18,638 nt of DNA, taken from contig CAMNAY010000007.1 in the NCBI GenBank assembly GCA_946531975.1, positions 1-18,638 of the forward strand. The letters run 5' to 3'. The translations under genes were made by a program, and so were the position numbers. Positions 9,232-16,468 of this stretch are shown here, piece after piece. The first letter of the stretch is position 1. Every line of letters begins with the position of its first letter. A model generated the notes under the pieces. That model was not told the DNA's origin. It worked only from the letters and a program-made list of their open reading frames with translations, and searched no databases. The stretch comes from an uncultured Ruminococcus sp. (GTDB taxonomy: Bacteria > Bacillota > Clostridia > Oscillospirales > Ruminococcaceae).

Positions 9232-10016
9232 TGTGTCTCACCCTTCAGATATTGAATCATTTGCCGTTTATCCGCCGCACGCATCAGTGTTTCACCGATC
9301 AGCACGGCATTTGCCTGCGCATCGCGGGCATTCTGAATGTCCGCCGGTGTCTGCATGCCGCTCTCAACCACGAACAGCGTCTCCGCCGGCGCATACTGCC
9401 GCAGCCGTGCCGCGTGTCCCGCATCAACCGAAAAGTCTTTGAGATTGCGGTTGTTGACGCCGATGATGCGGGCGCCGGTCTCCGCCGCCGTTTCGATCTC
9501 GCGCTCGTCATGTGCCTCAACCAGCGCCGAAAGCCCCAGCGAATCCGCAATCTCACGGAATTCGAGCAGTTGTCCGCGGTCAAGGATTGCACAGATCAGC
9601 AGCACCGCCGATGCACCGAGCAGCTTCGCTTCATAGATCATGTACGGATCCACGGTGAAGTCCTTGCGCAGACACGGAATCTGCACCGCAGACGCAATCT
9701 GCTGCAAATAGCGGTCGCAGCCGAGAAACCACTTCGGCTCGGTCAGGACGCTGATGCAGTCCGCGCCTGCCGCTTCGTAGTCCTTTGCGATTTGCAGATA
9801 CGGGAAATCCGGCGCGATCAGCCCTTTTGAGGGTGACGCCTTCTTGCACTCGCAGATGAACGCAATGTCGTCCTTCTTCAGCGCATGCTCAAAGCCAAAG
9901 CTGCCTTTTTGCATCAGCTCGGCATCTGCGCGGATGGATTGCAGCGGGCGCTTCCGTCTGGCATTGGCGGTACGCTCGGCTGCAAATGCCGCAAGCTCAT
10001 CTAAGATCGTCCGCAT
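9228..10016 (-). CDS. trpC: Indole-3-glycerol-phosphate synthase
   Basis: Closes the indole ring by converting CdRP to indole-3-glycerol phosphate with loss of CO2. It has 262 residues from the ATG at 10016. Catalytic residues by family comparison: Glu56 and Lys58 in CECKKASPSKG, Lys118 in LRKDF, Glu167 in ALVEAHD and Asn188 in GVNNRNL; VVESG and LIGETLMRA bind phosphate near the C-terminus. Start choice: GTG at 10025 overlaps the trpGD stop as GTGA but has no ribosome site, whereas the ATG nine bases later has GGTGAG about four bases upstream. Both are possible and differ by three residues. Confidence 0.95.
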   Translation of the reverse strand: MRTILDELAAFAAERTANARRKRPLQSIRADAELMQKGSFGFEHALKKDDIAFICECKKASPSKGLIAPDFPYLQIAKDYEAAGADCISVLTEPKWFLGCDRYLQQIASAVQIPCLRKDFTVDPYMIYEAKLLGASAVLLICAILDRGQLLEFREIADSLGLSALVEAHDEREIETAAETGARIIGVNNRNLKDFSVDAGHAARLRQYAPAETLFVVESGMQTPADIQNARDAQANAVLIGETLMRAADKRQMIQYLKGETQ

Positions 10017-10021
10017 TGCGC

Positions 10022-11728
10022 TCACCGGTTCGAGGCTTCGATGAAGGCATCGAGCTGTGCAACCGCCTTACCGCTGTCGATCAGCTCAGCGGCAAGCTGC
10101 ACGCCCTCTTTCATATTCTGCGCCTTGCCTGCGATAAACAGCGCCGCGCCGGCATTCAGCAGAACGGCATTGCGCTTTGCACCCTGCTCCTCGCCGGAGA
10201 GAATCGCCCGTGTAATCGCGGCATTCTCCGCCGGTGTGCCGCCGACCAGCTCCGATTTGTCGCAGCGCTCGAAGCCGAAGTCCTCCGGCGCGACCGTATA
10301 GGTCTTGGTATCGCCCTCGAAGAATTCACAGATCATGGTATCGGAGCTGAGCGAGATCTCGTCGAGCTTATCCATGCCGTAGACGACCATGCCGCGGCGG
10401 ACGCCCAGCCGGATCAGCACCTCTGCAATCGGCTCGACCAGCGAGGAATCGTAAACGCCGATGACCGTGCGCTTCGCATTCGCAGGATTGGTCAGCGGTC
10501 CGAGGATGTTGAACACAGTGCGGACGCCCAGCTCTCTGCGGATCGCGCCGACATATTTCATCGAGGTGTGGTAGGTCTGCGCGAAACAGAAGCACATGCC
10601 GACCTCATCGAGCATCGAGGATGCCTTTTCCGGTCCCTGCTGGATGTTCACACCCAGCGCCTCAAGGCAGTCTGCCGTTCCGCACTTCGACGATGCGGCA
10701 CGGTTTCCGTGCTTGGCGACCTTCGCACCGCCTGCTGCCGCGATGATCGCAGCGGTTGTCGAAATATTGAAGCTGTTTGCATTGTCGCCGCCCGTGCCGA
10801 CGATCTCCAGCACATCGTAATTGTGATCGACATGCAGCGCATGCTCCCGCATCGCCGCAGCACATCCGGTAATCTCGTCGATCGTCTCCGCCTTGGTGCT
10901 TTTGGTCGAAAGTGCCGCTAAAAATGCAGCATTCTGGGTCGGGGTCGTTTCGCCGTTCATGATCTCGTTCATCACGGCGTAGGCTTCTTCATAGGACAGA
11001 TCCTTCTTGTCCACGATTTTCTTGATTGCTTCTGCGATCATCACAGATTCCTCCTTCGGGGCATTGCCCGCTTCTTTTTTTGCAACAGTTTCTGCATTCA
11101 CCTTGTCATTGGAATGCGCTTCTTCTTTGATGCTGTCGGAATCATGGATGACTGTACCGTTTGTATATGCAAGGAAGTTTCTGAGCATCTGTTTGCCGTC
11201 CGGCGTGAGGATGGATTCGGGATGAAACTGCACGCCGAACACGGGATGCGTTCTGTGCTGCACTGCCATGATCTCACCGTCCGCGGTCTGCGCAGTAATG
11301 CGCAGGCAGTCCGGCATCGCCGTGTCATCGGCGGCGAGGGAGTGATACCGGGCGACCTTCACATGCTGCGGCATACCGGAAAAGAGGGGGCAGTCCTGCT
11401 GCACCGTGACTTCCGACTGCTTGCCGTGCATGAGCTGCTTTGCGTGGATAATCGGTGCGCCGTATGCAGCACAGATCGCCTGATGTCCCAGACAGACGCC
11501 GAGAATCGGAATCTCTCCGCCGAGCCGCTGCACCGTTTCGATGATGACGCCCGCGTCCTCAGGACGTCCCGGTCCCGGCGAAAGGATGATGTGGCTGGGC
11601 TTCAGCGCCGCGATCTCATCGACGGTCATTGCATCATTACGGATAACCTTGATCTCCTGCGCCAGCTCTCCGAGATACTGGTACAGATTATACGAAAAGC
11701 TGTCGTAATTATCAATCAGCAGAATCAT
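10022..11728 (-). CDS. trpGD: Fused anthranilate synthase glutaminase / anthranilate phosphoribosyltransferase
   Basis: A bifunctional protein of 568 residues. TrpG (1-190) is a class I glutamine amidotransferase feeding ammonia to TrpE: NYDSFSYNL, SPGPGRP, nucleophile Cys79 in GVCLGHQ, and His169/Glu171 in FHPES. TrpD (about 230-568) moves phosphoribosyl onto anthranilate: VGTGGDNANSFNIST (310-324), KHGNRAASSKCGTAD (339-353), GPLTNPA and GGTPAENA. A hydrophilic linker of about 40 residues (191-229) joins them. Inside the linker an AAGGAGG (11050-11056) stands eight bases before Met230 (ATG at 11041), exactly at the TrpD start, so separate TrpD may also be made. The ATG at 11728 overlaps the trpE end by 17 bases and has GAGGTG upstream; the stop lies next to the trpC start. 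Confidence 0.96.
   Translation of the reverse strand: MILLIDNYDSFSYNLYQYLGELAQEIKVIRNDAMTVDEIAALKPSHIILSPGPGRPEDAGVIIETVQRLGGEIPILGVCLGHQAICAAYGAPIIHAKQLMHGKQSEVTVQQDCPLFSGMPQHVKVARYHSLAADDTAMPDCLRITAQTADGEIMAVQHRTHPVFGVQFHPESILTPDGKQMLRNFLAYTNGTVIHDSDSIKEEAHSNDKVNAETVAKKEAGNAPKEESVMIAEAIKKIVDKKDLSYEEAYAVMNEIMNGETTPTQNAAFLAALSTKSTKAETIDEITGCAAAMREHALHVDHNYDVLEIVGTGGDNANSFNISTTAAIIAAAGGAKVAKHGNRAASSKCGTADCLEALGVNIQQGPEKASSMLDEVGMCFCFAQTYHTSMKYVGAIRRELGVRTVFNILGPLTNPANAKRTVIGVYDSSLVEPIAEVLIRLGVRRGMVVYGMDKLDEISLSSDTMICEFFEGDTKTYTVAPEDFGFERCDKSELVGGTPAENAAITRAILSGEEQGAKRNAVLLNAGAALFIAGKAQNMKEGVQLAAELIDSGKAVAQLDAFIEASNR
11039..11056 (-). promoter_or_regulatory. Internal ribosome binding site and start codon for TrpD within trpGD
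   Basis: On the minus strand AAGGAGG (11050-11056), eight bases, then ATG (11041-11039), in frame with the fusion and at the natural N-terminus of the TrpD domain. This is the best Shine-Dalgarno match inside the fused gene that I saw. Confidence 0.6.
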
Positions 11729-13190
11729 CGTTCAGCACCTCGCTTTCCTTCAGTGCGCGGACAACAGCCGCAGCCTTGTTGATGCACTCCTGATATTCAT
11801 TTTCGGGAACGGAATCCGCGACGATGCCCGCGCCGCTCCGCACGAAAACCTTGCCGTTCTTGCGGTATGCGATGCGGATCGCGATGCAGGTGTCGAGATC
11901 GCCCTGAAAGGAGAGGTAGCCGATTGCGCCGCCGTAGATGCCGCGTTTGGCGCGTTCGAGCTCGCCGATGAGCTGACATGCACGGATCTTCGGTGCGCCG
12001 GAGAGCGTACCCGCCGGCAGAACTGCATTCACCGCGTCCAGCGCATCGCAGTCCTCACGGATCTCGCCGCGCACGGCCGAACCGATGTGCATGACATGCG
12101 AATAGCGCTCGATCGAGTGATATTTCTCGACGGAGACAGACCCGAAGCGGCTGATGCGTCCCAGATCGTTCCGTCCCAGATCAACCAGCATGTTATGCTC
12201 GGCAAGCTCCTTCTCATCTGCGAGGAGATCCGCTTCAAGCGCCCTGTCCTCCTCCTCGGTCTTACCGCGGGGACGGGTTCCTGCAAGCGGGAAGGTGTGC
12301 AGCACGCCGTCCTCAAGCTTCACCAGCGTTTCCGGCGATGCACCGGCAACCTCGACATCCGTGCCGGAGAAATAGAACATATACGGCGAAGGATTCAGCG
12401 TCCGCAGTACGCGGTAGGTGTTCAGCAGCGAGCCCTCAAACGGCGCGCTGAACCGGTTGGAAAGCACAATCTGGAAGATATCGCCGTCATGAATGTACTG
12501 CTTGGCGCGGTTGACCATATCGCAGTAGGCATCGCGGTCAAAGAGCGGGGTCAGCTCACCGGTCATGCGGCTGACGGGTTCGGTGTGGGGCGTTCCGTTT
12601 TTCAGCAGCGCCGCCATTTGCTTCAGCTCCAGCACAGCGCGGTGATAGCCGGTTGCGCCGTCGGTGAGCTTCATGTTCGCGATCAGAATGATCTTCTGCC
12701 GGAAGTGATCGAACGCGATCACCTTGTCAAAGAGCATCAGGTCGAGGTCGCGGAACTGGTCGGGATCTTCGGCTGCGGTGCGGGTTGTCGGCTCCTGATA
12801 CGCGAGATAATCGTAGGAGAAATAGCCGACCAGACCGCCGGTGAAGGGCGGAAGTCCCGCCAGCTTCGGGCTGCGGTACTTCGCAAGGATCTGCCGCAGA
12901 TATGCCGCAGGATCATCCGTTCGGATCGTAAGATCGCCCATTTTCAGTGTGCCGTCCAGGCAGCTGATCTCGGACTTGGGATCGTAGCCGAGAAATGTAT
13001 ACCGGCTGTGCGATTCCCGCGAGGTAACGGATTCGAGCAGATAGGTATGCGCGGAAACATGCTTCAGGATGCGCAGCACTCCGATCGGTGTAAACGCATC
13101 GCTGAGCAGCTCGCAGCTCACCGGCAGAATATCATATTCTCCGGCTTCCGCATACCGCATCGCCTCCTGAAGGGTCGGTGTGGTCATCAT
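11712..13190 (-). CDS. trpE: Anthranilate synthase component I
   Basis: Makes anthranilate from chorismate using ammonia supplied by the TrpG domain; the committed step of tryptophan synthesis. It has 492 residues. The N-terminal LLESVTSRESHSRYTFLG (51-68) carries the LLES tryptophan-feedback site, and NPSPYMFYF (267-275) is also part of the regulatory pocket, so the enzyme is likely inhibited by tryptophan. The chorismate-binding domain shows GASPETLVKLEDG, PLAGTRPRGKTEEED, LVDLGRNDLGRIS, VMHIGSAVRG, LPAGTLSGAPKIRA and RGIYGGAIGYL. The ATG at 13190 is chosen (AGAGG eight bases upstream; an ATG follows immediately at 13187). A longer in-frame extension runs into the T-box terminator and is rejected. 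First gene of the operon, under T-box control. Confidence 0.97.
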   Translation of the reverse strand: MMTTPTLQEAMRYAEAGEYDILPVSCELLSDAFTPIGVLRILKHVSAHTYLLESVTSRESHSRYTFLGYDPKSEISCLDGTLKMGDLTIRTDDPAAYLRQILAKYRSPKLAGLPPFTGGLVGYFSYDYLAYQEPTTRTAAEDPDQFRDLDLMLFDKVIAFDHFRQKIILIANMKLTDGATGYHRAVLELKQMAALLKNGTPHTEPVSRMTGELTPLFDRDAYCDMVNRAKQYIHDGDIFQIVLSNRFSAPFEGSLLNTYRVLRTLNPSPYMFYFSGTDVEVAGASPETLVKLEDGVLHTFPLAGTRPRGKTEEEDRALEADLLADEKELAEHNMLVDLGRNDLGRISRFGSVSVEKYHSIERYSHVMHIGSAVRGEIREDCDALDAVNAVLPAGTLSGAPKIRACQLIGELERAKRGIYGGAIGYLSFQGDLDTCIAIRIAYRKNGKVFVRSGAGIVADSVPENEYQECINKAAAVVRALKESEVLNDDSAD

Positions 13191-13227
13191 AGCAAATGCC
13201 TCTCTTTCCTTGCGGGAGCGGCATAAG

Positions 13228-13275
13228 AAAAAACCCGCCCCCGACTGTTGCAGAATCTGAACAGTCAAGGACGAG
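13228..13275 (-). terminator. T-box regulated terminator
   Basis: On the minus strand 13260-13275 pairs with 13234-13249 (16 bp with several G-U pairs; core GACTGTT/AACAGTC) around a 10-base loop, followed by six T (13233-13228). It lies 37 bases before the trpE ATG and is the off-state of the T-box. It could also stop transcripts arriving from the zinc-ribbon gene upstream. Confidence 0.9.
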
Positions 13276-13531
13276 TCTGTGTTTCACAATACTCGCGGTG
13301 CCACCTTGATTCGCTACGGTTCCGCCAAAGCGAACCGTAACGCACTTTTACAGGATACCAGCATATCCCTGACAACTGACGTATGTCTGCACGTCGCAGT
13401 TTTACCGGCATCTGCCGACTGCGCCCTCGGCGGGCCATTTGCGGCTGTGTATCCCGTTCGGCTCTCAGCAATCCCGAACTCTCTGTGGGGGCATCAACGG
13501 CTTTATCTCCGCTTCATCGGTTTCTCATGAT
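13228..13531 (-). promoter_or_regulatory. Tryptophan-specific T-box riboswitch (trp leader)
   Basis: The untranslated leader of trpE. On the minus strand it shows the conserved T-box sequence AAGGTGGCACCGCGAGT (13291-13307), an AGAGAG element (13479-13484) followed by GCTGAGAG in the Stem I apical part, and a final terminator (13228-13275). The Stem I specifier loop reads AAATGGC between paired arms, placing a TGG (Trp) codon at 13435-13437. The T-box bulge TGGC would pair with a tRNA 3' end GCCA, i.e. discriminator G, which matches bacterial tRNA-Trp. In this class, uncharged tRNA stabilises the antiterminator, so the operon is transcribed when tryptophan is scarce. The fold was done by hand. 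Confidence 0.93.
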
Positions 13532-13537
13532 AGATTT

Positions 13538-13566
13538 ATTTTAGCGTAATTCTTTTTATTTGTCAA
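13538..13566 (-). promoter_or_regulatory. Sigma-A promoter of the trp operon
   Basis: On the minus strand TTGACA (13561-13566), a 17-base spacer and TAAAAT (13538-13543). The predicted start near 13531 gives a leader of about 340 bases carrying the T-box. The promoter is in an AT-rich stretch just 20 bases past the stop of the gene upstream. Confidence 0.8.
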
Positions 13567-13585
13567 GCAGTTTCACAAATATTTT

Positions 13586-13852
13586 TTATTTAACAAGAAA
13601 CGCTCCGGCTGCGAGCAGCAATCCGAGCACCAGGCAGATCAGCAGTACGAGCCGGAACGCGGCGGATCCTGCCGCCTGACGCTGTTCCTGCTGCTGAACA
13701 GAATTGCCCGCAGGCTCCGGCTCTTTGAAAGGCTCCGGCATCTTCCCGCTGAGCGGCAGCGCATGCAGCAAGCCGCCGCACACCCTGCAAAACTTCCCGT
13801 CAGGAGATTCTCTCCGGCAGCGGCAGCACAGCATTTTCTTCTCCGTGCTCAT
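13586..13852 (-). CDS. Small tail-anchored zinc-ribbon membrane protein
   Basis: An 88-residue protein of unknown function. The N-terminus carries a zinc-ribbon pattern, Cys9/Cys12 and Cys22/Cys25 (CCRC...FCRVC). A Pro/Glu/Gln-rich linker (about 37-62) and a single hydrophobic helix at the very C-terminus (about 66-86) follow, so the ribbon should face the cytoplasm. Its start overlaps the stop of the upstream zinc-ribbon/CAP gene (ATGA, 13849-13852), which implies coupled translation. The layout (zinc domain, Pro-rich linker, C-terminal anchor) copies that of the 152-residue protein in the same cluster. No terminator is seen between it and the trp promoter. Confidence 0.75.
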   Translation of the reverse strand: MSTEKKMLCCRCRRESPDGKFCRVCGGLLHALPLSGKMPEPFKEPEPAGNSVQQQEQRQAAGSAAFRLVLLICLVLGLLLAAGAFLVK

Positions 13853-15126
13853 GCCGCCGGATCTCCGGACGCAATCAGGAACCAGTACATGGTACCGTCC
13901 GAGCGAATCATCATCGCCGCGCCGAACGACCGGATCCAGTCGGCAGTCAGCATCGTCTCCTCCTCCGAACGGAATCTCTGCTTGGTCATCCGGTCGTTCC
14001 GCATTTCATCCAGCACACCTTCTGAAAGCAGCGCTGTATGGAACAGATACATATAGCAGTCGTTTTTCAGATTTCCTGCGCCTTCTGTTTTCTTCGCCCG
14101 ATCGAACATTTCCTCTGTGACATACAGTTTGCCGGTCATGGAGCCCGCGAGCCGCCGCAGCATCTGCGAGGATTCCAGCGGCTTCAGACCGTTGGCTTTC
14201 CGCTCCTCATTGATCAGAGCGAGCAGCTTCTCACACTCCTCCGCGGAGCGCTCCGTCACCGCAGTCATCTGAATCGTGATATAGTCACTGTACACAAAAC
14301 CGTCCGCAGACAGATAGCCGTTCAGCTCAGGGATTCCTGATGTAATGAGCTGCACCATCGACTGCCAGTCTTCGGGCGTATTCATCGCCTTCAGCGCAGA
14401 CTTCACCTTCGCATCCGTTTTCCGGAACAGCTCCGGATACCAGTCAATGCAGTCGTGTGCGAGATGCAGTGCGCCTTTTCCGTTTCCGTCGTCAAATACA
14501 TGCACACGATCCAGCTGGATATCGACCATCCGGTCCGCGCATTCCCGCTTCATCTCTGTCATATTCGTTCGTTCCTGCACGGTAAATGCGCTCCATGTCT
14601 CTGATGTTTCAAAGGACTGGATCCGGTGCAGGGCGCCTTCATAATCCCCGGCATTCATCAGCAGATCGACCTCACGCTTTGCGCTGGTTGTCTGATGATC
14701 CGATCTGATCCCGTTCAGGATGCTCTCCACCTGATCGGCAGTCTGATTCTCAGAAACAGACGCGAGCTTTTGCAGCTTCTTCTCTGCCTCATCGTAGCGC
14801 ATCGCACCGTTTTTATAGTCGGCGCGGTACTGCTCTGCCAGATGCAGGGTTTCCTTGATGACACTCTTGTTCTCTCTGCCCGGACTGAACCAGTCGAGGA
14901 GAGTGACCGCCTTGCTGTCGTCGCCCTTCCGCAGATAATACGCAGCAGCCTCACCGCTCAGCAGGAAATATCCGGCGGAACCGATCACTGCAAGAAAGAA
15001 CACGACCAGTGAGATCAGAATCGCAGTCTTTGCGCTGCGTTTTTTCCTTTTTGGCAGCATCATGTTGCAGCGCGGGCAGCGCAGCATACCGTTCCGGATC
15101 GTTTTCCGGCATTTCGGACATTTCAT
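13849..15126 (-). CDS. Zinc-ribbon / transmembrane protein with divergent CAP-like domain
   Basis: A 425-residue single-pass membrane protein. Residues 1-25 form a zinc ribbon (Cys3/Cys6, Cys17/Cys20), followed by a basic stop (KRKKR) and a TM helix (about 33-56). Residues 57-250 are mostly helical and may be repeat-like. Residues about 297-421 resemble a CAP/SCP domain: CEKLLALINEERKANGLKPL at its start and SFGAAMMIRSDGTMYWFLIA at its end, but the usual His/Glu active-site residues are not apparent. The ATG at 15126 has AAAGGAG nine bases upstream; a longer extension to 15186 would start inside the upstream terminator and is rejected. It overlaps the next gene by 4 bases. The CAP call is from two motifs only and should be treated as tentative. 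Confidence 0.75.
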   Translation of the reverse strand: MKCPKCRKTIRNGMLRCPRCNMMLPKRKKRSAKTAILISLVVFFLAVIGSAGYFLLSGEAAAYYLRKGDDSKAVTLLDWFSPGRENKSVIKETLHLAEQYRADYKNGAMRYDEAEKKLQKLASVSENQTADQVESILNGIRSDHQTTSAKREVDLLMNAGDYEGALHRIQSFETSETWSAFTVQERTNMTEMKRECADRMVDIQLDRVHVFDDGNGKGALHLAHDCIDWYPELFRKTDAKVKSALKAMNTPEDWQSMVQLITSGIPELNGYLSADGFVYSDYITIQMTAVTERSAEECEKLLALINEERKANGLKPLESSQMLRRLAGSMTGKLYVTEEMFDRAKKTEGAGNLKNDCYMYLFHTALLSEGVLDEMRNDRMTKQRFRSEEETMLTADWIRSFGAAMMIRSDGTMYWFLIASGDPAA

Positions 15127-15164
15127 GTACATCGTCTCCTTTTCGGGATGATAATTGACATGTG

Positions 15165-15215
15165 AAAAAGCCCGAAGCAGTCTCATTTCTATCCAAATGA
15201 CAGACCGCTTCGGGC
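15165..15215 (-). terminator. Strong terminator inside the signalling cluster
   Basis: On the minus strand 15202-15215 pairs with 15170-15183 (14 bp, one G-U), and an inner TCATTT/AAATGA stem extends it; TTTTT follows (15169-15165). It lies just past the stop of the 411-residue protein and about 40 bases before the start of the next gene, so it splits the cluster into two transcription units or attenuates the second. No convincing promoter was found between it and the next ATG. Confidence 0.88.
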
Positions 15216-15226
15216 ATACTCTGCGA

Positions 15227-16462
15227 TCAGGAAAGTGCCGGACGGATATTTCCGTTAAGCAGATTATTCATCTGCGTCAGTGTCATATCCTGCGCACGTC
15301 TGACCCAGTCCGAATAGTAATCCTGATACCAGTAATTCCGCACGAGATCCGTGCCGAACCGGAAGCTGTCGGCTTTCATATCCGACGCCGGAGTCATCAG
15401 GAGCTGATACAGCATATTTTCGATATTGACCTTCAGGGCATTCTGCTCATTCGGGTCGAGCTTTGCAAAGGCACCGGTTCCGCTGATATTGGTCGTCAGC
15501 ACAGCGCCGAACCTGACGATGATCGTCGCATCGCCTGCTTCGCTGGAGCCGTCTGTGCCGTTTCTGGTAAAGTTGATGCGGGCACCGACCTGTGACAGAC
15601 CGAGGCTGTGATTCGAGGGATCCGCCCACTGGTAGCCCAGCGTAGGATCCTCACCGAACAGAACCGAATTCGTCACGCTGACCGAATAGGTAATCGGTGC
15701 AGGCGTCGTCGAGGCAGAGGTCTCGGAGGAGGATGCTTCCGTCGTGGCTTCCGTTTCCGTCACGGTCTCAGTGGTTGTCTCCTCGGTGGTGGTTGTTTCC
15801 GTCTCAGTTGTGGTTTCCTCTGTGGTGGTAGATTCCGGCTGCGAGGTTTCTGTCGTGGTCGTCGCCGTGACTTCCTCCTCGCCGGAATTCTCCGCTGTAC
15901 TGATCACAGAGCTGTTGTCCTTGATCTGATCCTTATCCTTGTGGAGCTTCATGAAGATCACAGCACCGCCTGCAAGCACAAGCACTGCGGCAATCGCTGC
16001 GATGATCTTCGGCAGCTTGCCCGAAGACTCAGGCTCTGTGACAACCGGCGGTGCAGGCGGCACAGGCTTGCTCACGGGCGTCGGTGCCGGACGTTCCGCA
16101 TAGCGCGGATCGGGTCTGGGCACCGGTGCGGGAGGCGGAGCGACCGGAACCGGCGCAGGCTGCGAATAAGCAGCGGCAGCCTTCGGCGGGGTCTTCTCCT
16201 TGCTCTTCATCTCGTCCTGCCCCCAGATCATGCCGCTGAAGTCCTCCTTTGCGGGGGGCTCAGGCGCGGTGAACGGCTCTGCGGCAGAGGGCTTCGAGAA
16301 TGCCAGCGAAGGCACAGCAGAGGAAGCGATCGCGGCACGCTCCAGATCGGAGCGCGGAATGAACGAGTCCAGTATTTCACGCACTTCAGAAGGCAGTGTC
16401 TGTTCAAAGCTGTTGCGCCGCATGCTCGACGCACGCTTTGCAGATATTTCCTTATTCTCCAT
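15227..16462 (-). CDS. Single-pass membrane protein with Pro-rich interior and Thr/Glu-rich exterior linker
   Basis: A 411-residue protein of unknown function. The N-terminus (1-45) is charged and probably helical. Residues 46-148 are low complexity, rich in Pro and Ala, with one conserved-looking island, DFSGMIWGQDEM (74-85). One TM helix spans about 151-171. Residues 198-252 are almost entirely Thr, Glu and Ser, a typical surface stalk. Residues 253-411 form a compact domain I do not recognise (VTNSVLFGEDPTLGYQW... ending NLLNGNIRPALS). The long interior with many Ser/Thr in the same cluster as a kinase and phosphatase makes it a possible phospho-target, but this is inference. The start at 16462 has GAGG about ten bases upstream, six bases after the previous stop. 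A strong terminator follows. Confidence 0.75.
   Translation of the reverse strand: MENKEISAKRASSMRRNSFEQTLPSEVREILDSFIPRSDLERAAIASSAVPSLAFSKPSAAEPFTAPEPPAKEDFSGMIWGQDEMKSKEKTPPKAAAAYSQPAPVPVAPPPAPVPRPDPRYAERPAPTPVSKPVPPAPPVVTEPESSGKLPKIIAAIAAVLVLAGGAVIFMKLHKDKDQIKDNSSVISTAENSGEEEVTATTTTETSQPESTTTEETTTETETTTTEETTTETVTETEATTEASSSETSASTTPAPITYSVSVTNSVLFGEDPTLGYQWADPSNHSLGLSQVGARINFTRNGTDGSSEAGDATIIVRFGAVLTTNISGTGAFAKLDPNEQNALKVNIENMLYQLLMTPASDMKADSFRFGTDLVRNYWYQDYYSDWVRRAQDMTLTQMNNLLNGNIRPALS
15715..15870. repeat. Low-complexity Thr/Glu codon repeat
   Basis: A stretch of near-repeated ACC/ACA/GAG/GAA codons (read on the minus strand) coding for the Thr/Glu-rich stalk. The imperfect short repeats are of a kind that can change length by slippage. 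Confidence 0.6.
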
Positions 16463-16468
16463 GTGCCT

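Noticed and set aside
12087..13226. A 379-codon open frame on the plus strand across trpE (and similar ones at 4184-5344, 9986-10921, 15608-16801 and 17180-18100)
   Set aside because: All mirror real minus-strand genes and show no motif or ribosome site.
13191..13268. N-terminal extension of trpE
   Set aside because: It would be translated from within the T-box terminator hairpin; the ATG at 13190 has a ribosome site and fits the TrpE family start.
13191..13531. Leader-peptide attenuator for trp as in E. coli
   Set aside because: No short frame with adjacent Trp codons was seen, while the T-box sequence, AGAGAG element and TGG specifier are clear.
15127..15186. N-terminal extension of the zinc-ribbon/CAP-like protein
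   Set aside because: It begins inside the upstream terminator; AAAGGAG is placed for the ATG at 15126, where the zinc ribbon starts.
15715..15870. DNA tandem-repeat array or CRISPR-like repeat
   Set aside because: The repeats follow Thr and Glu codons in frame, vary in sequence and have no spacers; they encode a protein stalk.
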